Positions 1 through 5,019 of a DNA stretch of 8,756 nucleotides are shown piece after piece. The notes under the pieces are model-generated. The model was not told where the DNA came from. It was given only the letters and a program-made list of their open reading frames with translations, and ran no database searches. Both the position numbers and the translations under genes were made by a program. This DNA comes from Burkholderiaceae bacterium. GTDB lineage: Bacteria > Pseudomonadota > Gammaproteobacteria > Burkholderiales > Burkholderiaceae_C. Every line of letters starts with the position of its first letter. Position 1 is the first letter of the stretch. The stretch lies in assembly GCA_031256305.1 (NCBI GenBank), contig JAIRQU010000201.1, positions 1 to 8,756 of the forward strand, written 5' to 3'.

Positions 1-332
1 CCCAATAAAACGTGACAATCACGAGAGCCGAACGCACGCTCAAATTCACCAATAAAGCGCTCGGTCGCCACATAGACCGGCTGGATTGATTCGTCCGGTT
101 GAGAGCGGCCAAGGAAAAGGCCTAGCCCCATAATTGCGCCGGTAACCGCGCCACAAGTGCCGCAGGTACGAGCCATCCCGTTACAGAAACCACTCGCTAT
201 TTTGGGGAAAAATTCATTTTCAAGGCCTTGATCCCTGGCTAGTGCAAGCAGGACGCTTTCCGCGCAAAAGAGGCCTGAAGCGAAGGACGCTTCAGCAGAC
301 GCACGGATTTTGGAAGCAATTTCAGCGGTCAT
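1..332 (-). CDS. C_GCAxxG_C_C family redox-active protein (partial, 3' end beyond the window)
   Basis: The frame reads leftwards from an ATG at 330-332 and stays open to the window edge for 110 codons. The visible protein has the layout of the C_GCAxxG_C_C family: an N-terminal Cys (C23, in LFCAESVLLA), a central Gly/Cys block (C50, C57, C60, in GFCNGMARTCGTCGAVTGA) and a late Cys (C106, in SRDCHVLLG). The central block is followed by a hydrophobic stretch (about residues 62-75). Family members are small putative redox proteins of unknown biochemical role. This gene starts 26 bp after the arsM stop on the same strand, so it is probably the fourth gene of the ars operon. A role in passing electrons or arsenite to ArsM is only inference. 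Its codons are visibly richer in A/T than those of arsM and arsC, which hints at a different origin. No strong Shine-Dalgarno precedes the ATG, so the exact start is less sure than the family. Confidence 0.8.
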   Translation of the reverse strand, partial: MTAEIASKIRASAEASFASGLFCAESVLLALARDQGLENEFFPKIASGFCNGMARTCGTCGAVTGAIMGLGLFLGRSQPDESIQPVYVATERFIGEFERAFGSRDCHVLL

Positions 333-358
333 GGCTTGCTTCTGGGTAATGAGTGGAT

Positions 359-1213
359 TTAGCTACAGGCGCAACCACAAGCGGCTGGCTTGACCGCCCG
401 CACGAAAGCGCTCATGAACTTGCCTGCAATCTGGTCGGCGATGGCGGCCAGGCCGGCGTGCTTTGTATCCAGGAAATCGCGGGCATCCTCGGCGGTATAG
501 ATGCGGGTCGGCTCAATGCCGATCCGTTCGAACCCAGCGGCGGCGAGCTTGGCCGCGTAGTCGGTGTCTTGCAGCGCGCCCGCGATGCAGCCCGCCCACA
601 ATTGCATGTCGCCGCGCAATGGATCGGGCATTTCGCCGCGCGTCACAATGTCCGAGACGGCAAAGCGCCCGCCGGGCTTGAGCACGCGAAAGACCTCGCG
701 CAACACCTGATCCTTGTCCGCCGAAAGGTTGATGACGCAGTTGGAGATAACGACATCGACCGCGTTGTCCGACAGCGGAATATGCTCTATCTCGCCCTTG
801 AGGAACTCGACATTGCGCACGCCGGCCTTGCGCTGGTTTTCGCGCGCCAGCGCCAGCATCTCGTCGGTCATGTCCAGTCCATAAGCCTTGCCGCCCGGCC
901 CCACGCGCCGGGCCGACAGCAGCACGTCGATTCCGCCGCCAGAACCCAGGTCGAGCACAATCTCGCCCGGCGCAAGTTCCGCCAGCGCCGTCGGGTTGCC
1001 GCAGCCGAGCGACGCCAGCATGGCCTCGACCGGCAGACCGCTGGTCTGGGCGGCTTCGTACAGATTCGAGGTGATCGGGTTTTGCACCGCCCGCGCATTG
1101 GGGCCGCCGCAACAGTTCCCGCTGCCGCAGCAGGCGCTTGTTCCAGCCGCCGCACGGCGGGCCGCATCGCCATAGGTTTGGCGGACGGTTTCTTTCACAT
1201 CAGTTGTCGTCAT
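359..1213 (-). CDS. arsM: Arsenite S-adenosylmethionine methyltransferase ArsM
   Basis: The product is 284 aa and cytosolic. It transfers methyl groups from SAM to As(III), producing methylated and possibly volatile arsenicals. The class I Rossmann core is clear: motif I VLDLGSGGGIDVLL (87-99), acidic motif II YGLDM (111-115), and LKPGGRFAVSDI (178-189). The three core arsenic-binding cysteines are present as C71 (LGCGNP), C159 (ISNCVINL) and C209 (WAGCIAG). The 50-residue gap between the last two equals the one I recall for the algal enzyme CmArsM (C174/C224). Both ends carry extra cysteines: CC pairs at 28-29 and 34-35, and C279, C281 and C283 at the C-terminus. The open frame extends upstream to 1282, but the ATG at 1211-1213 is preceded by AGGAG with a 6-nt gap, and the protein families start there. 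It lies 49 bp downstream of arsC in the same operon. Confidence 0.95.
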   Translation of the reverse strand: MTTTDVKETVRQTYGDAARRAAAGTSACCGSGNCCGGPNARAVQNPITSNLYEAAQTSGLPVEAMLASLGCGNPTALAELAPGEIVLDLGSGGGIDVLLSARRVGPGGKAYGLDMTDEMLALARENQRKAGVRNVEFLKGEIEHIPLSDNAVDVVISNCVINLSADKDQVLREVFRVLKPGGRFAVSDIVTRGEMPDPLRGDMQLWAGCIAGALQDTDYAAKLAAAGFERIGIEPTRIYTAEDARDFLDTKHAGLAAIADQIAGKFMSAFVRAVKPAACGCACS

Positions 1214-1219
1214 ACATTG

Positions 1220-1224
1220 CTCCT
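1220..1224 (-). promoter_or_regulatory. Ribosome binding site of arsM
   Basis: AGGAG lies on the minus strand, 6 nt before the ATG at 1213. It decides the start against the longer open frame that begins at 1282. It is the clearest Shine-Dalgarno sequence in the ars operon. Confidence 0.8.
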
Positions 1225-1262
1225 GTTGAAACGGTTGAAAAATGGGCGCGCGTCTTCTCTCA

Positions 1263-1802
1263 TTAAGAAAAGCATGCGCCATTCATTTGGCCGATTTCGC
1301 GCAGCTTGTCCCGCAAGGACACGGCATCCAGGCGATGAAGCGGCAGGGCCAGAAACAGATCAATGCCGCGGCGCAACGTAATGGCCGCGTCCATGAATGC
1401 TTTGCGCTGCCGTTCTTCGGTGCCTTCGACAACGGCCGGGTCAGGCATGCCCCAGTGGGCCGAAACAGGTTTACCCGGCCACACTGGACAAACTTCGCCT
1501 GCGGCGTTATCGCAAACGGTCAGGATGAAGTCGAACACTGGCGCACCGGGCGCCGCGAACTCGTCCCAGCTCTTGCTGCGATAGCCGGAAGCCGGCAAGT
1601 GCAGGCGTTGCAGCGTGGCGAGCGCCCGCGGGTGCACCTTGCCCTTGGGGTGGCTGCCCGCCGAAAAGGCGTAAAAAAGCCCACTGCCCGTCCCGTTGAG
1701 GATGCCCTCGGCAAGAATCGAGTGGGCCGAATTGCCCGTGCAGAGAAAGAGCACGTTGTAGCTGCGTTCGGTCTTGCCCGTATGTGAGCTTGCATCAGAC
1801 AT
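1263..1802 (-). CDS. arsC: Arsenate reductase ArsC, low-molecular-weight phosphatase type, with variant P-loop
   Basis: The product is 179 aa. The family reduces arsenate to arsenite using an N-terminal nucleophilic Cys and two further cysteines, with electrons from thioredoxin. The phosphatase-like P-loop is C21-T-G-N-S-A-H27-S, the resolving cysteines are probably C97 and C105 (VCDNAAGEVC), and the general acid is probably D121 in the MPDPA segment. The odd point is H27: the CX5R motif of this superfamily has Arg there, equivalent to R16 of plasmid pI258 ArsC. The codon is CAC, one base from CGC. All other key residues are kept, so the gene is not otherwise decayed, but activity may be reduced or altered. 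The start is the ATG at 1800-1802, because the upstream in-frame extension to 1982 lies inside arsR. That ATG overlaps the last 8 nt of arsR, suggesting translational coupling. AAAGGG upstream is a weak Shine-Dalgarno. Confidence 0.9.
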   Translation of the reverse strand: MSDASSHTGKTERSYNVLFLCTGNSAHSILAEGILNGTGSGLFYAFSAGSHPKGKVHPRALATLQRLHLPASGYRSKSWDEFAAPGAPVFDFILTVCDNAAGEVCPVWPGKPVSAHWGMPDPAVVEGTEERQRKAFMDAAITLRRGIDLFLALPLHRLDAVSLRDKLREIGQMNGACFS

Positions 1803-2163
1803 GGGTCGCCCTTTTCCCAGGTTTGCAACAAGACGCCAGCGCAGCAACCGCCGGGCCGCACACTTCGGGATGCCCCTGGCAGCAATCGCGCATGAGAAAG
1901 GCGATGAGACCGGAGAGCGCCGCAAAGTCAGCGCTGTAGATGATTGAACGCCCTGCGCGGCGCGACACGACCAGACCGGCATGTTCGAGATGGCTCAAAT
2001 GAAAGGACATGCGCGAGGACGACGCGCCATCGCCATCCAGGGTCTTGCCAATCGCGCCAGCCGAAAGCCCGTCCGGCCCTGCTGTCACCAACAGGCGAAC
2101 GATGCGCAGCCGCGTTTCCTGGGAGAGTGCGGCGAAAGCATTGAGCGCTTGGGATTCATTCAT
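1795..2163 (-). CDS. arsR: ArsR-family As(III)-responsive transcriptional repressor
   Basis: The product is 122 aa, a normal length for the ArsR/SmtB family of dimeric winged-helix repressors. The start of the protein (ALSQETRLRIVRLLV, 12-26) is typical, and SRMSFHLSHLEHAGLV (50-65) contains the recognition helix. The β-wing follows at about 66-78 (VSRRAGRSIIYSA). The probable arsenite site is the cysteine pair C94-C95 with C102 (DCCQGHPEVC), similar in placement to the three-cysteine site described for Acidithiobacillus ferrooxidans ArsR. A second pair, C112-C113, lies near the C-terminus. It is the first gene of the operon, followed by overlapping arsC. The ATG at 2161-2163 was chosen over an upstream start at 2214 because the longer version would read through the operator and adds residues unlike the family. 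It probably represses its own operon through the inverted repeat at 2179-2206. Confidence 0.93.
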   Translation of the reverse strand: MNESQALNAFAALSQETRLRIVRLLVTAGPDGLSAGAIGKTLDGDGASSSRMSFHLSHLEHAGLVVSRRAGRSIIYSADFAALSGLIAFLMRDCCQGHPEVCGPAVAALASCCKPGKRATHV

Positions 2164-2178
2164 GGCAGAGATTTTACT

Positions 2179-2206
2179 CAATATTTCAATATCAATGGAA
2201 ATATTG
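2179..2206 (-). promoter_or_regulatory. Probable ArsR operator (perfect inverted repeat) within the ars promoter
   Basis: CAATATTTC and its exact reverse complement GAAATATTG are separated by 10 bp. The site is strongly A/T-rich in a GC-rich neighbourhood and ends 15 bp before the arsR ATG. ArsR-family repressors bind such A/T-rich dyads over their promoters. On the minus strand a plausible promoter overlaps it, for example TTGTGT with TATTGA at a 17-bp spacing, or TAAAAT just before the start codon. No hexamer pair is close enough to consensus to choose. Confidence 0.75.
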
Positions 2207-2407
2207 TAACACAAGAATCATTGCCGTCAGCATGACTGCTGACATCGGAGCCCGCGCCAGGGTGCCGTGAATGACGATGATGAAGAAAGCGGCCATCATC
2301 GTCTTAGAATGGCACGGTTCCAGGTCCAGCAAAACGCCAAGCAGGATCGCGCGAGGCATCAACAGCTAGGCATTGCCTGGCTGCAAAAGGGTGGAGAACC
2401 CGCTCAT
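2192..2407 (-). pseudogene. rcnA: Remnant of the 5' end of an rcnA-like nickel/cobalt efflux gene
   Basis: Reading leftwards from the ATG at 2405-2407, the frame gives MSGFSTLLQPGNA, a TAG stop (2366-2368), then LLMPRAILLG and LEPCHSKTMMAAFFIIVIHG. This follows, position by position, the N-terminus of RcnA as I recall it from E. coli (LLQQGNAWFFIPSAILLG and LEPGHSKTMMAAFIIAI). The stop replaces the Trp of NAW, one base from TGG. The family's metal motif HGLEPGH has become LDLEPCH, losing the first His and a Gly. Recognisable similarity ends near 2246. After that the frame runs to a stop at 2192 inside the ars operator, and the rest of the transporter is missing. It is therefore a nonfunctional fragment. 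A short hydrophobic peptide from the ATG at 2359 could still be translated, but I see no good ribosome binding site for it. The match rests on memory of the family, not on a search. Confidence 0.8.
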
Positions 2408-2429
2408 GTGTAGGCGTTTTACTTCATGC

Positions 2430-2720
2430 TCACGCGCCCATCCAGCACGCCACCAACGCTTGCGCGGCCTGCAAGGCGGCGGCATCGGGCAGATGGATGG
2501 CCAGCGTCTTCTGGCGGCCCGACGCGCCGTGCAGCAGTTCGACCTGCCGCTGCGGTACGCCGAACGCCCGCGCGGCCCAGGCCAGCAGCGCGGCGTTGGC
2601 CTTGCCATCGACCGGCGGCGCGGCCAGACGCACGCGCAGCGCGGCACCGCGCGCGCCCACCGCCTCAGTGTGCCGCGCGCCGGGCGTGGCGTGGATCGAC
2701 AGCTTGAGCGTATGGGCCAT
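2430..2720 (-). CDS. yggU: YggU/DUF167 family protein
   Basis: The product is 96 aa, the same size class as E. coli YggU. It has the family's hallmark order: a β-strand start (LKLSIHATPGARHTEAVG), then LRVRLAAPPVDGKANAALLAWAA, then a second strand-helix block with VELLHGASGRQKTLAIHLP. PPVDGKAN followed by GASGRQK is characteristic of DUF167. The family is conserved and small, but its function is not established. There is no signal peptide or membrane segment. The ATG at 2718-2720 is preferred; a TTG three codons upstream (2727-2729) is the alternative, and neither has a clear Shine-Dalgarno. Outside this window the gene is often next to yggT, but here it stands alone between the rcnA remnant and the tRNA terminator. 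Confidence 0.88.
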   Translation of the reverse strand: MAHTLKLSIHATPGARHTEAVGARGAALRVRLAAPPVDGKANAALLAWAARAFGVPQRQVELLHGASGRQKTLAIHLPDAAALQAAQALVACWMGA

Positions 2721-2780
2721 GATGCGCAAGAATAAAGCACATGGCCTCAGCGGCGGATAGGCCGATTGAACAAGTCACGC

Positions 2781-2821
2781 AAATGAAAAATGGGCTATGC
2801 CCTAAAAGAACATAGCCCATT
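2781..2821 (-). terminator. Rho-independent terminator after the tRNA genes
   Basis: AATGGGCTATG (2789-2799) and CATAGCCCATT (2811-2821) form a perfect 11-bp stem with an 11-nt loop. On the minus strand the stem is followed by TTTCATTT, which joins the T residues at the stem end into a U-rich tail. It lies 8 bp beyond the 3' end of tRNA-Arg and would end the tRNA-Pro/tRNA-Arg transcript before yggU. Confidence 0.88.
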
Positions 2822-2829
2822 GATTAAAG

Positions 2830-2906
2830 TGGCGCGGCTGGCAGGATTCGAACCCACGACCCCTTGGTTCGTAGCCAAGTACTCTATCCAACTGAGCTAC
2901 AGCCGC
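2830..2906 (-). tRNA. tRNA-Arg (anticodon ACG)
   Basis: The gene is 77 nt including an encoded CCA. The acceptor stem GCGGCTG/CAGCCGC is perfectly paired with discriminator G. The D arm begins TAGCTCAGTTGG. The anticodon stem-loop is CTTGG-CTACGAA-CCAAG with ACG at the anticodon position, which reads CGN codons after A34-to-inosine editing. The T loop is TTCGAAT. It lies 27 bp after tRNA-Pro on the same strand and is probably cut from the same precursor. Confidence 0.96.
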
Positions 2907-2933
2907 GCGGCACTGTATATTGTAAAAACTTTC

Positions 2934-3010
2934 TGGTCGGCGCGGCGGGATTCGAACTCGCGACCCCTTGCACCCCATGCAAGTGCGCTACCAGGCTGCG
3001 CTACACGCCG
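2934..3010 (-). tRNA. tRNA-Pro (anticodon GGG)
   Basis: The gene is 77 nt including an encoded CCA. The acceptor stem is CGGCGTG/CGCGCCG with one T-G pair and discriminator A. The D arm is GCGCAGCCTGGTAGCGC, and the anticodon stem-loop is CTTGC-ATGGGGT-GCAAG, giving GGG. The T stem GCGAG/CCCGC has one A-C mismatch next to the closing pair. The overall sequence closely follows bacterial tRNA-Pro(GGG). Its 5' end is only 11 nt from the merR stop codon. Confidence 0.95.
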
Positions 3011-3020
3011 AAAACGTGAA

Positions 3021-3026
3021 ATTATA
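3021..3026 (-). promoter_or_regulatory. Candidate -10 box for the tRNA-Pro/tRNA-Arg transcript
   Basis: A perfect TATAAT on the minus strand overlaps the merR stop codon (the TAA is within it) and ends 10 nt before the tRNA-Pro 5' end. Transcription would then start about 3-4 nt before the mature tRNA. No good -35 hexamer is seen at 16-18 bp upstream, so co-transcription with merR remains an alternative. Confidence 0.4.
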
Positions 3027-3381
3027 TCGCGCCCTCCAGTTCTTGGGCGGCGAGCAGCGCACGGATCGTTAGCAGTTCGGCGCGCAGATCAAACGCGGCG
3101 GCCTGGCCTTCAGCCACCGTCACGGGCTGCCTGGTTCCCTGCAAATGGGCGCGCGCGCCGCTGATGGTAAAACCCTGTTCGTAGAGCAGCGAGCGGATGC
3201 GGCGGATGATGAGCACCTCGTGATGCTGGTAGTAGCGCCGGTTGCCGCGCCGCTTGAGGGGGCGCAGTTGCGTGAATTCCTGTTCCCAGTAGCGCAGCAC
3301 GTGGGGCTTGACCGCGCACAGATCGGCCACCTCGCCTATGGTGAAGTAACGCTTGGCCGGAATGATGGGCAAGGATTCCAT
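3022..3381 (-). CDS. Small MerR-family transcriptional regulator
   Basis: The product is 119 aa. The N-terminal MerR-type winged helix is clear: RYFTIGEVADLCAVKPHVLRYWEQEF is the first helix-turn-helix (about 11-36), then LRPLKRRGNRRYYQHHEVLIIRRI covers the wing and second helix-turn-helix (39-62). A short coiled dimerisation region follows. Only one Cys is present (C22), so there is no sign of a thiol metal-binding site and the ligand is unknown. This short MerR type is the one commonly found after ihfA and before a tRNA-Pro in betaproteobacteria. The tRNA is present here, but ihfA is not upstream; mog lies divergently instead. The start at the ATG 3379-3381 gives the usual N-terminus (MESLPIIPAKRYFTIGE). 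The open frame extends much further upstream, but only through the 5' part of mog on the opposite strand. Confidence 0.9.
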   Translation of the reverse strand: MESLPIIPAKRYFTIGEVADLCAVKPHVLRYWEQEFTQLRPLKRRGNRRYYQHHEVLIIRRIRSLLYEQGFTISGARAHLQGTRQPVTVAEGQAAAFDLRAELLTIRALLAAQELEGAI

Positions 3382-3433
3382 GAACTGTCGCGGCAATCGC
3401 TTAGATAACGCAAATGTGTAAGGATAACGCCCT

Positions 3434-4054
3434 ATGACTACCGACTTCCCGCTCCAGTCCGTGCGCATCGGCATCGTTTCCATCAGCGACCGCGCCAGCG
3501 CCGGCGTGTATGCCGATGCTGGCCTGCCCGCGCTGCGCGGCTGGCTCACGCGCGCGCTGGTCAACCCGCTCACGTTTGAGGAGCGCCTGATTCCCGACGA
3601 ACAACCCGTCATCAGCCAAGCGCTGGTCGATCTGACCGATACAGACTGCGCGCTGGTGCTGACCACCGGCGGCACCGGCCCCGCGCCGCGCGACGTAACA
3701 CCCGAAGCCACGCTGGCGGTGGCCGAGCGGGAACTGCCCGGCTTTGGCGAACAGATGCGGCAAATCAGCCTGCGTTTCGTGCCCACCGCCATCCTCTCGC
3801 GTCAGGTGGCGGTGATCCGCAAACGCACGCTCATCATCAACCTTCCCGGCCAGCCCAAGGCAATTGCCGAAACGCTGGAAGGCTTGAAAGACGCGGACGG
3901 GCGCGCCGTCCTGCCCGGCATCTTTGCCGCCGTGCCCTATTGCATCGACCTGATTGGCGGGCCGTATCTGCAAACCCGCCCGGATGTGTGCGCGGCATTC
4001 CGGCCCAAGCCGGCGCAGCGGGCCGCGCCGCCCGATCCCGCCCATCAGACCTAA
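3434..4054 (+). CDS. mog: Molybdopterin adenylyltransferase Mog
   Basis: The product is 206 aa, against about 195 aa for E. coli MogA. The enzyme adenylylates molybdopterin with ATP, preparing it for molybdate insertion in molybdenum cofactor synthesis in the cytosol. The MoCF-binding fold is visible in IGIVSISDRASAGVYAD (12-28), the LIPDEQPVI segment (52-60) and the signature TTGGTGPAPRDVTPEAT (77-93). D55 and D87 correspond to the two aspartates reported as important in E. coli MogA. NLPGQPKAIAETL (136-148) is also typical. A Pro/Ala-rich tail of about 20 residues follows the domain. AAGGA lies 9 nt before the ATG. It is the only plus-strand gene in the window, divergent from merR with 52 bp between the starts, and its stop overlaps that of the convergent methyltransferase gene. 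Confidence 0.95.
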   Translation: MTTDFPLQSVRIGIVSISDRASAGVYADAGLPALRGWLTRALVNPLTFEERLIPDEQPVISQALVDLTDTDCALVLTTGGTGPAPRDVTPEATLAVAERELPGFGEQMRQISLRFVPTAILSRQVAVIRKRTLIINLPGQPKAIAETLEGLKDADGRAVLPGIFAAVPYCIDLIGGPYLQTRPDVCAAFRPKPAQRAAPPDPAHQT

Positions 4055-5001
4055 GCGCGATCCGTATTTCCCGCTTCAGCATCCGCCGCCGTCAGCCGCG
4101 GATAGCGCAGCGGCAGCAAGGCTTGCAGCCCGAACTCGGCCAGCAGCGCGCGCAAGCGCTGCCCCGCACTGTGCTTGGCGTTGCCGGTGCGGTGCGCCAG
4201 GATCAGCTCATTCTTCAGGCTGTGCTCCCAGCCCACCAGTTCCGTGACCGTGACCTGGTAGCCCTGCGATTCCAGATACAGGCAGCGCAGCACGTTGGTC
4301 AACTGGCTGCCGATTTCGCGCGTGTGCAGGGGCCGCCGCCACAGTTCCGCCAGCGGGCTGCGCGCCAGTTGCAACGCCTTGGATTGGCGCAGACATGCCG
4401 CCACTTCGGCCTGGCAGCAGGGCACCAGCGCCAGCGTCTGAGCCTGTTTTTCCAGCGCGAAGGCAATCGCGTCATCGGTGGCGGTGTCGCAGGCGTGCAG
4501 CGCGGTCACCAGGTCGATGCGTTCGGGCAGACCCTCGGCGCGCGCCGCGTCGGCGGCGGCGATGTTGAGAAAGCGCATGTGCGCAAAGCCCAGGCGCGCG
4601 GCCAGCGCGCGCGAATGCTCGACCAGTTCGGGCCGCGTTTCGATACCGTAAACCGTGCCGGGCGCATCCGCCGCGCCGCTGGCGCCCGGCGCGCCCCACA
4701 ACCGGTCATAGAGGATGAAACCCAGATACGACTTGCCCGCGCCGTGGTCGGCCAGCGTCAGCGCCGGGCCATAGGGCGTGATGCTGGCAATCAGTTGTTC
4801 GATGAACTGCGCCAGATGCTCGACTTGCTTGAGCTTGCGCCGTGAGTCCTGGTTGATCCGCCCGTCGCGCGTGAGGATGTGCAGTTCCTTGAGCAGTTCA
4901 ATCGACTGGCCCGGTCGCAGCTCGGCCAGCGCGGATGCCACCGCTTCAGGCCGCACGCTGCCCGATGTTCCGGCAGTCTTATGTGCGTGTTTGGCGTTCA
5001 T
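4051..5001 (-). CDS. Class I SAM-dependent methyltransferase (Methyltransf_32-like), substrate unknown
   Basis: The product is 316 aa and cytosolic. An N-terminal helical segment (about 20-75) precedes the Rossmann core. Motif I is LADHGAGKSYLGF (83-95) and the acidic end of the next strand is YGIETRPELVE (118-128). ALHACDTATDDAI (167-179) and LVPCCQ (192-197) follow, and a late NELILA strand (264-269) completes the fold. The HACDTATD and PCCQ blocks are characteristic of the Methyltransf_32 group, which also includes eukaryotic GSTCD-like proteins. No substrate is established, though RNA is a reasonable guess given the similarity of this core to tRNA methyltransferases of the Trm13 type (inference). 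It is the last gene of the aroK-aroB-dgt cluster, 18 bp after dgt. Its TAG stop overlaps the TAA of mog. The Shine-Dalgarno is weak (GGGA). Confidence 0.85.
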   Translation of the reverse strand: MNAKHAHKTAGTSGSVRPEAVASALAELRPGQSIELLKELHILTRDGRINQDSRRKLKQVEHLAQFIEQLIASITPYGPALTLADHGAGKSYLGFILYDRLWGAPGASGAADAPGTVYGIETRPELVEHSRALAARLGFAHMRFLNIAAADAARAEGLPERIDLVTALHACDTATDDAIAFALEKQAQTLALVPCCQAEVAACLRQSKALQLARSPLAELWRRPLHTREIGSQLTNVLRCLYLESQGYQVTVTELVGWEHSLKNELILAHRTGNAKHSAGQRLRALLAEFGLQALLPLRYPRLTAADAEAGNTDRA

Positions 5002-5019
5002 GATGAAAGTCCCGTTGTA

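Noticed and set aside
353..1381. Open frame of 342 codons on the plus strand
   Set aside because: It lies antisense to arsM, whose motifs and ribosome binding site are clear, and its product shows no recognisable domain.
1803..1982. Longer N-terminus for ArsC
   Set aside because: The extension is translated from inside arsR in another frame and is unlike any ArsC N-terminus.
2273..2303. Perfect 10-bp inverted repeat GACGATGATG / CATCATCGTC
   Set aside because: It looks like a terminator stem but has no T-run. It lies in the rcnA remnant, where it is produced by the codons of KTMMAAFFIIV.
2192..2359. Novel 55-residue membrane peptide upstream of arsR
   Set aside because: Its sequence is explained as the continuation of the broken rcnA after the TAG codon. 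There is no ribosome binding site of note.
3940..4845. Open frame of 301 codons on the plus strand, starting inside mog
   Set aside because: It overlaps the end of mog out of frame and then runs antisense to the methyltransferase gene. The composition is that of a shadow frame.
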